A stretch of 39,256 nucleotides of DNA from Clostridia bacterium (GCA_017414505.1 JAFQLQ010000021.1:1-39256), one strand, 5' to 3'; shown: positions 24,301 through 32,870, numbered from the stretch's first letter. Notes: generated by a model not told the origin, from the letters alone. Numbers and translations: made by a program.

Positions 24301-24520
24301 AACCACAAAGCTTTATGCAGGCGACGGCACTACTTCATTAAGCTACAGGCTTTCAACCTATCCGAAACACGGCATTGCCAGTCTTGTGGGCGACACTTTG
24401 ATTTATACTGCACTATCCTCATCAGAATTTTACGACAGCTTTGAAATTGAAGTTACCGACAATGCCAAAAACAGTGCAAAATTCAACGTTAAGGTGAAAG
24501 GAATGAATACTAATGAATAA
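21335..24520 (+). CDS. Secreted polysaccharide lyase family 8-like enzyme (second copy)
   Basis: 1061 residues with a signal peptide (1-25), GTG start preceded by AGAGGTGAG. It lacks the N-terminal beta module but keeps the stalk-like segment (about 60-200) seen in the first lyase. The PL8 body follows: N403 (ANLMW), H460 in DGSFPYH and Y469 in NLGYG, with the same 57-residue Asn-His distance as the paralogue. QQWYIGDGMTYIL and DPYYMPGTTVDST mark the super-sandwich. The C-terminal ~90 residues look like a cadherin/Big-type domain instead of the paralogue's ending. The two enzymes may act on different linkages or chain lengths. The gene overlaps the next SLH gene by 8 bp, so enzyme and anchor protein are translationally coupled. 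Confidence 0.88.
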   Translation: MNKKLLKLISLLLVFSFSLSNLSYAEEVADDSEISEDEAEENFEIPENLKFWIVGETYKNDAHFWHSDRIGEGLMTAEKMVDVLSQSLPEINVERVLSDNYAFVNNSVKFWNLNKKGVMEAPAIMTETGEFSIPSETASRLFGINATGDYISASAIAENTYYDIFTDIRGFILFSKNMNSSVKTNIVERGGITYYSDAFVISECIGAITWDDISPAKEDYESYKKRWLEALTFPEGTKEKYQTYIDGLIKLAGDTMKDINRESELEPFYSIEIPDFSAVQANQAAVESSFTKVFNLAQGYRLAVMMGDTSLDLEQLKTDILNILELLYNKYYTNNCYRINGTPRFTTFRFQIPPTFANIIMLMYDELGEEKRAKYCYEMLGKQLHSPFLSLGDGEYGYYDIANLMWSANGFFHISILLEDTVRINHCLRYLNNVFEFMKRGEKNPLPGDGWYEDGSFPYHGGVPYNLGYGHSFAITLADMALLTRDTIFDIRKIYGFENTYTLQTEAWIPFIHNNTRLKLIQGRESPDLTARYFLVAMMVLADGAPESKKYEVTYNLKPKVENYYDVLLKKERLPIFKHAMTPFILESLTGYKAYIDSIETKSEGNYNKVYYNVERVMHKTDNFIFGLSMSSERIRKYEALATNAASLQQWYIGDGMTYILADEEQYSGKWWANADPYYMPGTTVDSTVRELIPTNDMPMPENTWSGGVTNGKYGVAGMVLGNEAVSGLNGIKSYFMLDDEVVFIGSGITGGNGRVYTVVDNYMAKDEAVYVNGEALNPETNKEYTYDNPSYISVEGGHGYVFMGNSNVSVNKKEYIEESPYFVTTINHPTKNNDGYSYIILPKTENSKVEEYAKNPDVEIISSDNKMHAVRDKKSGMIMANIFEPSVLDGISFETPCCAIIEKNGNKKTIYVSDPTFKKETIVLNLPNGEKSDSNQYCKAEGNKVTVDITATIGRTYSFTVTGNDSESYGTPAIKTYNYNLTLNKKTVTTKLYAGDGTTSLSYRLSTYPKHGIASLVGDTLIYTALSSSEFYDSFEIEVTDNAKNSAKFNVKVKGMNTNE

Positions 24521-26159
24521 ATTTACATCACTTATACTCGCTGTTCTTATTGCTATGCTTCCCGTAAGTGTTTTTGCAGATTCCAATCCCGGAACAACAT
24601 CAGTTGAGGTTAACTATTCACTTACTCTGGAAAACACCGTTACAATAAGCGGAACTGCTTTGGACATTCCAAAAAATGCAACAGTTACCGTTACCGTGCT
24701 TCACGGCGGTAAAACTTTTGAAAATCTTTCGGGAACAGGTGTTTCCGATATTGAAGCTTTGGCCGCTCTGAGCAAGCTTTCTCTCAGCGAGGACTTAAAC
24801 TGGAGCTTTGACTGGAAACCCACTTCAAGCGGAGAATACGATATTTATGTATCCTCAAAATTCTTTGATAAACCCGTTAAAACCTCCTGCTATCTTGCGG
24901 CAAACCGCAGTACGGTTATAGATACCATTGTAAACGGCGGTGAAGAAGAGCTTTCTACGCTGTTTTCCGACAATGAAAACATCAAAGCGGTTATTATAGA
25001 CAGCACTCTTTACGAAAATATCAACGATACTTCCAAAATCGGAACAATTCTTAATACATTAAAGCAAGATGCTGAAACTGAAGCTGAAATTCTTAATTTG
25101 CTTCCTCTCAGCTGTTATCTTGCCGCAATTTATGAAGACCCCTCCTTCTTACTGATGGATAAGGCTGTATCCGAGCTTAAAGCCTTAAATCAGGGCTTTA
25201 CAAACGAAGCTTTATATTCAAAGTCTCCCGAAGTCGTAAGAAACGAGGTTGCAGTTAAGCTTTCAGACAAAACAAACAATAAAATTTCCGACCTTGATTC
25301 GCTTTTTACCGAAGCATTGATTTTAAGCGGTGTAAAGAAAAGCACAAGCTATGTATCGGTTCTTGATTATCTTGCGCTTTTAAGCGACAAAACCTACGAA
25401 ATAAACAAAACTGCGGCGGCAAATGCAGTTGTAGGTAAGGATTACACAACCGCTCAGCTTCTGGAAGCTATAAAAACTGCGGTTACTCCCGTATATATCA
25501 TTCCATCCGCACCCTCAGGCGGCGGAGGCGGTGGTGGTGGAGGAAGAGTAAGCTCCACCGTTATAACAGGAGAAGTTACTCCTTCAAAAACCACAGAAAC
25601 CGAAACAAAAAAAGAGCTTGTAACCTTTACAGATGTTCCCGGAACCCACTGGGCTTTTGATGCCATCAACAATTTAAGATGGAAGGATATTGTAAGCGGA
25701 AACGAAAAAGGCGAATTTTTACCCGATAACAATATCACCAGAGCAGAAATTGTTAAAATGGTTTGCGAGCTTTACAATATTTCGGGCGGAAGCGGCAAAT
25801 ATGACGATGTCAGCGAAAACCACTGGGCACACAGCTATATTGCGGCGGCTTCCTCCAAAAACATAATAAAAGGTGACGGAACCAATTTCAATCCCGACCA
25901 GTTCATAACAAGACAGGACCTTGCAACAATAATTTTCCGCGTTACCGGTCTGTATGGAAAAACCTATACCGAAAGCGCCCTTGATTTTGGCGACAGCAAT
26001 GCTATTTCCGATTACGCTTTGGAAGCTATCGGAAAATTATCAGTTGCAGGAATAATAAAAGGTAAAACAAACGGATGCTTTGAGCCTGAGGCACTTACAA
26101 CAAGAGCCGAAGCCGCAACCGTTATATACCGCCTGCTTAACAGTACGGAGGTAGAATAA
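24513..26159 (+). CDS. Secreted protein with three C-terminal SLH domains
   Basis: 548 residues. A signal peptide (1-22) is followed by a beta-rich, Ig-like N-terminal domain (about 25-130), a helical middle (about 130-320), a run of nine glycines (near residue 336) as linker, and three SLH repeats at the C-terminus: FTDVPGTHWAFDAINNLRWK, YDDVSENHWAHSYIAAASSK, and DFGDSNAISDYALEAIGKLS, each followed by an ITRAE-like helix. SLH triplets bind the secondary cell-wall polymer, so the protein is anchored with its N-terminal part outward. It starts inside the last codons of the lyase gene and overlaps the next gene by 1 bp. It may be a surface docking or scaffold partner of the lyases; no known docking module is seen. 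Confidence 0.9.
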   Translation: MNKFTSLILAVLIAMLPVSVFADSNPGTTSVEVNYSLTLENTVTISGTALDIPKNATVTVTVLHGGKTFENLSGTGVSDIEALAALSKLSLSEDLNWSFDWKPTSSGEYDIYVSSKFFDKPVKTSCYLAANRSTVIDTIVNGGEEELSTLFSDNENIKAVIIDSTLYENINDTSKIGTILNTLKQDAETEAEILNLLPLSCYLAAIYEDPSFLLMDKAVSELKALNQGFTNEALYSKSPEVVRNEVAVKLSDKTNNKISDLDSLFTEALILSGVKKSTSYVSVLDYLALLSDKTYEINKTAAANAVVGKDYTTAQLLEAIKTAVTPVYIIPSAPSGGGGGGGGGRVSSTVITGEVTPSKTTETETKKELVTFTDVPGTHWAFDAINNLRWKDIVSGNEKGEFLPDNNITRAEIVKMVCELYNISGGSGKYDDVSENHWAHSYIAAASSKNIIKGDGTNFNPDQFITRQDLATIIFRVTGLYGKTYTESALDFGDSNAISDYALEAIGKLSVAGIIKGKTNGCFEPEALTTRAEAATVIYRLLNSTEVE

Positions 26160-28765
26160 TGAATAATATTAAAAAGTTAATTTCCGGATTGCTATGCATT
26201 TTTATGCTTGCCGTTATGCTGCCCGAAGCACAAGCCTACGCTGCCGATTATGACATTACAGAAGAAACAAAGCTTCTTGAGGCTATCGGCGTTTTAGACG
26301 GCGAAAACGAAGAAAACAGCGTTGTTACAAGAGCAGAATTAATCAAAAGCGTAATGAAGCTTAAAAAATTTGACAGTAAGGCAACTGCCGATTCGCCTCT
26401 TTTTACCGACCTTTCCGAAAGTCATTGGGCATATCACGAAATAATTGCCGCAAGTCAGCTTGGCTACATTTCGGCAGACAATCAGGGAAAAATTCATCCC
26501 GACAGTCCTGCCGACGGTTACTTTGCATTTAAGGTTGTTGTGGATGCGCTTGATTACAAGGGAATTGCCGCAAGCTACGGCGGAGACAGCAATGCGTATC
26601 TCAAAGCCGCAGGTATTCTTAAGCTTACCGAGGGAATATCCGTTTCAATGTCCGCCCCTGTTGAAAGAAAGGATTACATAAAGCTTCTTTACAATGCACT
26701 TTTTGTTCCGCTTTCGCAAACTTATGTTAAGGGTGACACTTTAAACTTTAATTCCACATCTGATAAAACTCTGCTTAATTCGGTTTTCGATATTTACGAA
26801 ACAACGGGTGTAGTTTCTGCCGACAGATACATAACTCTTGGAATTGACCCCTATGATGCAGTTAAAAAATTTATTGTAATCGGCGGAGCGATGTACGGTG
26901 CAGGAAATATTGATACCGCAGGACTTGTAGGCTTAAATGTAAAGCTTTACTACGAAATTGACGATAACGACGACAAAAACGTTATCTGTGCAATACCTAA
27001 AAACAACAATATTGTTGAACTTAAAAACTGCGATATTACATATAGTAATTTTAAAATTTCCTCGCTTACACGTGGTTCTGACAAAGAAAAAACCTACAAC
27101 ATCGGTATAAACACAAGTATTATCTGGAATTTCAAGCTTATAAGCGAAGCAGAGTTTTCCGCAAAACTTCCGTATTTAAGCGGTGAAATGAAGCTTATTG
27201 ACAACAACTACGATGGAAAATACGATGTTGTTATTGCCGAGGATCAGAAAATTGTTGAAATATTCGGCTACGATATTGATTCTGATATTTTAACCGCCTC
27301 CGACGGAACAGTTTACGAGCTTGACCGTTACGACAACGTTCAGTTCCAGAATTTCGACAAAACCTTATCCTCTCCTCTTATTTTACAGAACGCAAGATAT
27401 GTTTCCGTTTTTGCATACGAAAACGACTACAGAAACATAGCAATACGTGAATGTAAAGCGGATATTCAGGCTGTTTTAAATTCTGTTTCTGCATCCGACC
27501 GTTCCGTTTCCTTAAACGATTACGGAACCTTGTATATTTCCAAAAAAGCTGTTTTAAACATAGCAGAGCTTGAACCCGGTCAGGAATATGTTTTCAGTTT
27601 TGACTGCTACGGTGATATCATAAACGTAACCACTCAGAATGCCGGTAACAACAATCTTGTATATCTTATTGATGTTAACCACAAAACAAAGCTTAACGAA
27701 ACACTTTCCGTTCTTGTAATGGATTTGCAGGGTAACACCGTAAAATACAACTGCACCGAAAAAATAAATGTCCGCAAAAGCGACGGAAGTGAGGCTTCCT
27801 TAACTCAGGCAGATTTTGCAAATAGCTTTTCAAAAAGACAGCCTGTTTTAATACGTACTAACAGCGAGGGTGCAATAAACCGTGTTATTCAGCTTGCTTC
27901 AAAAGACAGAGATGACCTTTTCTTCCACGAAATTGACTACAATGACGGTGTTCCCGAAAGTGAACAGAGCAGTCTTGAATATCAGAGAAGCAAATTATCT
28001 TTTTCCAACAGAATTATGCTTCGCAGCAATGCGGTTAAAATGTTTGCAGTTCCCCACTCTGAGCTTGCAAAATACAGCCTTGAGGATTTCAGCATTATAA
28101 CTCAGGCGTTTTTCAGAAGCGGAAGCAACAAGTATGAGCTTGGAACCCAAGGTTTCCGTGCCACCGCCATCTGTATGGAAGCAAACGATTTCATTTGCGA
28201 CTATATGGTTTGGGAATACCCCGATTCTATGGACAGAATATACAATGCAACCTTAAATTACGGTCTTGTGGAAAAGGTTTTCAAAGCCGTTGATCCAAAA
28301 GGCGACGAAGAGGGATATCTTTTCAAAATTGGTGCAAAGGAGCACTGGATGCACGATTCAAAGGATTTAAACGGTAACGAAATCACCGCAGGCTCCGTAG
28401 TTGTGTATACAAACAGCTACTGCGGCAGACCTACCAACAAATCCATAGTTGTTTTATACGATTTAAATACCGGAACGCTTTATCAGCAGGGTTCTCAGGG
28501 CTCATACACAAAAAACGACCGTTTCCGTGTTGCAAAGGCAGAGCTTATTGATAAAAGCGGAAGCATAGGAAAGTTCCGTGTTAACCGTGGTAACGGGGTA
28601 AGTATTGTTCAATGCTACAATATGGCAGGAAAAACTGTTAATGTATACAACAAAAACAGTAAAAATTTAAGAAGTGAATCCGCTGTATCCTTTCTTCAGA
28701 AGGGCGACGAGGTTATACTGGGTATTGCAGTTGATTCGCTTGGCAGCATATATGCAGTAAAATAA
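26159..28765 (+). CDS. Large secreted protein with N-terminal SLH-like domains
   Basis: 868 residues. Signal peptide (1-28, ending YAA), then SLH-like repeats in about 30-190: LLEAIGVLDGENEENSVVTR, FTDLSESHWAYHEIIAASQL, and a weaker third. The remaining ~670 residues are mostly beta-rich, with repeated turn-like segments (DxxxDGKYD at about 355, DxxGxI-type loops), and I do not recognise them. Start ATG overlaps the previous stop by 1 bp, marking it as the last gene of the operon; a terminator follows. SLH repeats at the N-terminus would leave the long C-terminal part exposed. It could be the surface platform of the polysaccharide system, but no function is shown by motif. Confidence 0.87.
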   Translation: MNNIKKLISGLLCIFMLAVMLPEAQAYAADYDITEETKLLEAIGVLDGENEENSVVTRAELIKSVMKLKKFDSKATADSPLFTDLSESHWAYHEIIAASQLGYISADNQGKIHPDSPADGYFAFKVVVDALDYKGIAASYGGDSNAYLKAAGILKLTEGISVSMSAPVERKDYIKLLYNALFVPLSQTYVKGDTLNFNSTSDKTLLNSVFDIYETTGVVSADRYITLGIDPYDAVKKFIVIGGAMYGAGNIDTAGLVGLNVKLYYEIDDNDDKNVICAIPKNNNIVELKNCDITYSNFKISSLTRGSDKEKTYNIGINTSIIWNFKLISEAEFSAKLPYLSGEMKLIDNNYDGKYDVVIAEDQKIVEIFGYDIDSDILTASDGTVYELDRYDNVQFQNFDKTLSSPLILQNARYVSVFAYENDYRNIAIRECKADIQAVLNSVSASDRSVSLNDYGTLYISKKAVLNIAELEPGQEYVFSFDCYGDIINVTTQNAGNNNLVYLIDVNHKTKLNETLSVLVMDLQGNTVKYNCTEKINVRKSDGSEASLTQADFANSFSKRQPVLIRTNSEGAINRVIQLASKDRDDLFFHEIDYNDGVPESEQSSLEYQRSKLSFSNRIMLRSNAVKMFAVPHSELAKYSLEDFSIITQAFFRSGSNKYELGTQGFRATAICMEANDFICDYMVWEYPDSMDRIYNATLNYGLVEKVFKAVDPKGDEEGYLFKIGAKEHWMHDSKDLNGNEITAGSVVVYTNSYCGRPTNKSIVVLYDLNTGTLYQQGSQGSYTKNDRFRVAKAELIDKSGSIGKFRVNRGNGVSIVQCYNMAGKTVNVYNKNSKNLRSESAVSFLQKGDEVILGIAVDSLGSIYAVK

Positions 28766-28779
28766 CAAAGACAGACTGT

Positions 28780-28818
28780 CAAAAACGAAGGAAAAATCGC
28801 TTGCTTTTTCCTTCGTTT
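28780..28818 (+). terminator. Terminator of the importer/lyase/SLH operon
   Basis: 14-bp stem AAACGAAGGAAAAA (28783-28796) with TTTTTCCTTCGTTT (28805-28818), loop 8 nt. The long A/T parts make it usable on both strands. It overlaps the -35 of the next promoter. Confidence 0.85.
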
Positions 28819-28829
28819 GGTAGTATAAT
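28801..28829 (+). promoter_or_regulatory. Promoter of the FAD/GH88 unit, inside the preceding terminator
   Basis: TTGCTT (28801-28806) lies in the loop and stem of the terminator; after a 17-nt spacer comes a perfect TATAAT (28824-28829). A 5' leader with a second hairpin follows. Confidence 0.6.
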
Positions 28830-28843
28830 GTACTTGAATAAAA

Positions 28844-28881
28844 AAGAACCCAATTTTTGCTTAATACAAATCCGGGTTCTT
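28844..28881 (+). promoter_or_regulatory. Leader hairpin before the FAD oxidoreductase
   Basis: AAGAACCC (28844-28851) pairs with GGGTTCTT (28874-28881). It lies in the inferred 5' leader, just upstream of the ribosome site AGAGG. It has no strong T-tract. It may control translation or RNA stability. Confidence 0.45.
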
Positions 28882-28906
28882 CTGCAGTTTGGAAGAGGTG
28901 TTATTT

Positions 28907-31699
28907 TTGAAAAAAACATACGATTTAATAATTTACGGAGGCAGCATTACAGGCTGCCTCACCGCTATTAGTGCCGCAAAAAAAGGATATAGCGTGGTAT
29001 TAATTGAAAAAAAATCCTTTCTTGGCGATAACATCACCTCCGGTCTTAACACAGGATGTGATGAGCCTGATAACGCTGTTATAAAATTCAGGCTTCTTGA
29101 AGCTTTGGAAAAATACGGTGTGGAAGTGCTTTTAATGTCCGATTTAACCGCTGTTGCGGTAAACGGGGGCTATGCCACAGGTGTGCTTATCTCAAACCGC
29201 TTCGGTATGGAGCTTATTTACGCAAGAGCAATTATTGATGCCACAGGCTTCCACCGTGCAGTTGAAATGGCGGATAACGTTAATCTGTGGAGCTACAACG
29301 GCAAATGCGGTTTCTGTATGAAATATGCAGGCGAAAATATTCCTGAAATAAATTCTTTTAATGTTCCCGAAAATATAAATATAACCAAAAGTCATGATGG
29401 CGGATTGTTTGTTAATTTTACCTTTGATGTTAAGTCAACCAATAACAGATATTCCGACCTTAACAGCTGGAATTTGCAAGCTACTCTCCTTTGCGAAAAA
29501 GTTGATAATACCCTTATGGAATTAAAAGATTTAAGAATAATTCAGGCTTCTTACGAGGTTTGCCTTACAGATATTAAAAAAAGCGTTGCCGACAGTACAA
29601 AATACAAAAACGTGAAGTCTTTTTGCTTTCCCTTTGATTCATACAAAGGCTTTTCGGCAAAGGATATAGAAATATGTATGGATTTTGTCACTTCCGAGCT
29701 TGAAAAAATAAGCTTTTTACGTGATAATTCCGAACCGCTTGAATTAAGAAGCAGAGATATTGTTATTCCTTTTTCGGAATGTGAAGTAAGCGAATTTGAT
29801 GATTTTAAAATGCAGACCAAGCTTTACACCGTAAAGTTTGATTACGAAAAATTCCTTCCCGTAACCGATAACGCCTCTGTTCTTGTTGCAGGTGGCGGAA
29901 CTGCGGGCTTTGCGGCGGCAATCGGTGCATCAACCGAAACCGAAAATGTGGTGATAGCGGATGAAAACACCGGCTTTGGCGGAACTCAAACCTACGGTTC
30001 CGTTTGCCGTTACTATCACGGCTATTTGCACGGATTTGCAAATAAACAGGAGGCGATTTTATCCAAATTTTCACCTATTTACAAAAGAATTTCCTATCTT
30101 AAACAGATTATGGAAAATAACATCCGTTCATACACCGGGGTTAACATTTGTGCAACAGTTAACAACGAAAACGAAATAAACGGAATTGTTATTTCAAACT
30201 CCGATTTATGGGGAATTATAAAATCCGAAATTACCGTTGATGCAACAGGAAATGCAGATTTGGTGGATTTCTGCGGATTAAAAACCACAACCGGCTCGTT
30301 AAGAGACGGAAATCTGCAGGATTACAGTCAGTCGGTTATAGAACGTTCGGGGCTGGATTTAGATGTAATTGACCATTGCAGATATTCCGAAATACTAAGA
30401 GGCTTACGTCTTGGCCACGCTCAGTACAAGCTTGGAGATTTTTCCACACTTATTACGCCCCGTGCCACACGTTGTTTTGAGGGAGATTACAAAATTACTC
30501 TTAAGGATATTCTGTTTGAAAAGCGCTATCCCGACACAATCGCCATTGCTCACACCGACAACGATGCCCACGGCGCTTTAAGCTCGGTTATACATTATAT
30601 GGGCTTTGTTCCCTATCACGATAAGGTTTATACAATGGAAATTCCGTTAAGCGCATGCATTGTTAAGAATTTCGACCGTTTACTGGTAGTGGGAAAAAGC
30701 TTATCTGCCACACCCGATGCGGCAGGCTTTTTCCGAATGGCGGCAGATATTATAAACAGAGGCTACGCCGCAGGATTAGCGGCGGCAATGGCAGCAGGAA
30801 AAAGTTTAAGAGAAATTGACTATCCAAATTTAAAGAAAAAGCTTGTTTCTGCTGAAATTCTGCCCGAAACAACTCCAAAAGAGGAGCTTCCCGAAAACGA
30901 AGAAACTGCACTTTTAAAGCTTCTTTGCGAGGAAAATCCCGATATAAATTCTTTAAGAGAAGAATATTTAAAAACAAATTCTGAAAATCTTGCAATTACC
31001 CTTGCGTGGTTTGGAGATTCTACCGGCAAAGAGCAGTTAAAAGCTCGTCTTAAAGAGCTTTTAAAGGCAGAAGAATCCGAGCATTACACAGATGTTCACC
31101 CATGGAAGCCCGGAAACAACAAGGGCGGTGTAATGGGAGAAGCTGAGCTTTACTGGCAGATTAACCGTATAATTACGGCGCTTGCCCTTATAAAGGATAC
31201 CGCTTGTACCGAGGAAATTTTAACGGCACTTAATGCTTTTAACGGCGGAGGTTCTTCTGTTCGTGACGATAATGATTATGTTTACGGAAGAATAGATTTA
31301 CAGAGAATCCCCCATTTTGACAGAATAAGAGTTTTATGTTTTTATATTAAAAACTGCCCCGATTCTGTATTTATCAGACCTCTTGAAAGTCTGCTTAAGG
31401 AAAAGGGATTTGGCGGTTTTGTAACCAAAGAAAATATCATAGGCAGAAATTATCAGAACTCCTACATTGAGCTTACTCTGATACGCACACTTGCCCGCTG
31501 CGGTTCTCCCTGCGGTATGAAAATGCTTGCAGATTACCTTTCCGACATTCATTTCATACTTGCAAAAAATGCTCACGACGAGCTTTTTGCAATAAGCGGT
31601 AAGGATTTCGGTTACGATCCGGACAAATGGAACAAATGGATTTTGGCGGAATATTCTCCCAAATTTACGCCCTGCGCTTATGAAAATAATAAATTTTAA
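28907..31699 (+). CDS. FAD-dependent oxidoreductase with two FAD domains and a helical tail
   Basis: About 930 residues, cytoplasmic (no signal peptide). The N-terminal Rossmann part has YGGSITGC (8-15) with IEKKSFLGDNI and a later IIDATG. A second one begins near residue 330 with VAGGGTAGFAAA, followed by DENTGFGGTQ and VDATGNADLVDFCG; this half matches the FAD_oxidored family well. The C-terminal ~250 residues look like a helical repeat (HEAT-like). Two FAD sites in one chain suggest fusion of two ancestors or an internal duplication. Start TTG at 28907 is preferred because AGAGG lies 9 bases upstream; the longer frame from 28889 begins upstream of that site. Substrate is unknown; pairing with the GH88 gene 15 bp downstream suggests a sugar or uronate-derived compound. 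Confidence 0.85.
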   Translation: MKKTYDLIIYGGSITGCLTAISAAKKGYSVVLIEKKSFLGDNITSGLNTGCDEPDNAVIKFRLLEALEKYGVEVLLMSDLTAVAVNGGYATGVLISNRFGMELIYARAIIDATGFHRAVEMADNVNLWSYNGKCGFCMKYAGENIPEINSFNVPENINITKSHDGGLFVNFTFDVKSTNNRYSDLNSWNLQATLLCEKVDNTLMELKDLRIIQASYEVCLTDIKKSVADSTKYKNVKSFCFPFDSYKGFSAKDIEICMDFVTSELEKISFLRDNSEPLELRSRDIVIPFSECEVSEFDDFKMQTKLYTVKFDYEKFLPVTDNASVLVAGGGTAGFAAAIGASTETENVVIADENTGFGGTQTYGSVCRYYHGYLHGFANKQEAILSKFSPIYKRISYLKQIMENNIRSYTGVNICATVNNENEINGIVISNSDLWGIIKSEITVDATGNADLVDFCGLKTTTGSLRDGNLQDYSQSVIERSGLDLDVIDHCRYSEILRGLRLGHAQYKLGDFSTLITPRATRCFEGDYKITLKDILFEKRYPDTIAIAHTDNDAHGALSSVIHYMGFVPYHDKVYTMEIPLSACIVKNFDRLLVVGKSLSATPDAAGFFRMAADIINRGYAAGLAAAMAAGKSLREIDYPNLKKKLVSAEILPETTPKEELPENEETALLKLLCEENPDINSLREEYLKTNSENLAITLAWFGDSTGKEQLKARLKELLKAEESEHYTDVHPWKPGNNKGGVMGEAELYWQINRIITALALIKDTACTEEILTALNAFNGGGSSVRDDNDYVYGRIDLQRIPHFDRIRVLCFYIKNCPDSVFIRPLESLLKEKGFGGFVTKENIIGRNYQNSYIELTLIRTLARCGSPCGMKMLADYLSDIHFILAKNAHDELFAISGKDFGYDPDKWNKWILAEYSPKFTPCAYENNKF

Positions 31700-31714
31700 G
31701 GATGTGACCTTACA

Positions 31715-32851
31715 ATGAATTATGATAACATTTTAAAAATTGTTAAAGAAAAAGCAGATAATCTTATGGAGCTTATAAACCCCGAAAGCCCTCTGCACGA
31801 AGCACCCTGCACCATAGACGGAAAATACACCGGAAGAGAGTTTCTTATATACGAGCCATCAAACTGGACACATTCGTTTTTTACCGGTATTGTGGCATAT
31901 ATGTACTATCATTTTAAGGAAGAGAAATATCTTGACTACCTTAAAAAGCAAAAAGGTATTTATACAACTCTGCTTTTCGACAACGAAAAGGAAATTTCCC
32001 ACGATGTGGGCTTTATGTATTCCCTTTATGCAGTTGCAATGTATAAATTTACAGGCGACGGGGATTACAAACAGCTTGCTTTAAAAGCGGCAGACGAAAT
32101 CGGAAAAAGATATCAGTTTAAGCCAAATGTTGTTCAGGCGTTTTATGATATGAGAATACGCGGAATCACCGATGATATCGCACTTATAATTGTAGACGAT
32201 ATGATGAATATGCAGCTTCTTATGTGGGCTTATAATGAAACAGGTCACAGCTTTTATCGAAGTGTTTACACCAATCACATTGAAAATTCAATAAAAAATC
32301 TTATCCGCGACGATTATTCTGTAAGACACGCATTTCATTTTGATGCACGAACAGGTGCGCCTTTAACCGAAATGAACTACTGCGGTTATTCAATAGGCAC
32401 ACACTGGGCACGCGGAACAGCCTGGATGATTTACGGTCTTACAAGTGCTCTGAAACACACCGGATGCAGTGAAAGATATCTTCTTCCGCTTATGGGTGTA
32501 AACGAAAAATTCGTTTCTCTCCTTAATGACGATTATATGCCGGTATGGGATTTTAAGCTTCCCGAAAACGAGCCTCATACCCTTGATACCTCTGCCGCTG
32601 CTATTGCCGCTTCGGCTTATGCGGAATTTGACGGGCTTAATATTAAGGATAAAGAAAAATATCTTAAATTATCCGATAAAATTCTTGACTCTCTTTGTAC
32701 GAACTATATGGCGGACAAAGACAGCCAGAACATCATTACAAAAGGTCAGTCTGGAAACCTGGAAACAGGAACAATATGGGGTGATTACTTCTTTGTTGAG
32801 CTTTTAATGAAAAAGCTTCACGGAAAGGATACGCCCTCATTCTGGCTGTAA
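31715..32851 (+). CDS. Unsaturated glucuronyl hydrolase, GH88 family
   Basis: 378 residues, the normal length for GH88, no signal peptide, so it acts in the cytoplasm. The catalytic Asp pair of the family is visible: D97 in ISHDVGFMY and D161 in IIVDDMMNMQLL. HWARGTAWMIYG is a further signature. It hydrates the delta-4,5 double bond of unsaturated glucuronyl (or galacturonyl) residues at the non-reducing end and releases the sugar, the step after a polysaccharide lyase. This agrees with the PL8-like enzymes upstream. ATG start with an AAGGATGTG ribosome site. GH105 is the nearest alternative, but the VDDMMN wording and SxW/HWARG fit GH88 better. Confidence 0.92.
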   Translation: MNYDNILKIVKEKADNLMELINPESPLHEAPCTIDGKYTGREFLIYEPSNWTHSFFTGIVAYMYYHFKEEKYLDYLKKQKGIYTTLLFDNEKEISHDVGFMYSLYAVAMYKFTGDGDYKQLALKAADEIGKRYQFKPNVVQAFYDMRIRGITDDIALIIVDDMMNMQLLMWAYNETGHSFYRSVYTNHIENSIKNLIRDDYSVRHAFHFDARTGAPLTEMNYCGYSIGTHWARGTAWMIYGLTSALKHTGCSERYLLPLMGVNEKFVSLLNDDYMPVWDFKLPENEPHTLDTSAAAIAASAYAEFDGLNIKDKEKYLKLSDKILDSLCTNYMADKDSQNIITKGQSGNLETGTIWGDYFFVELLMKKLHGKDTPSFWL

Positions 32852-32870
32852 AACGTGAAATATTTCTTAC

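Noticed and set aside
25454..25738. Minus-strand frame with a run of prolines
   Set aside because: The prolines are the antisense of the Gly9 linker of the SLH protein; no ribosome site.
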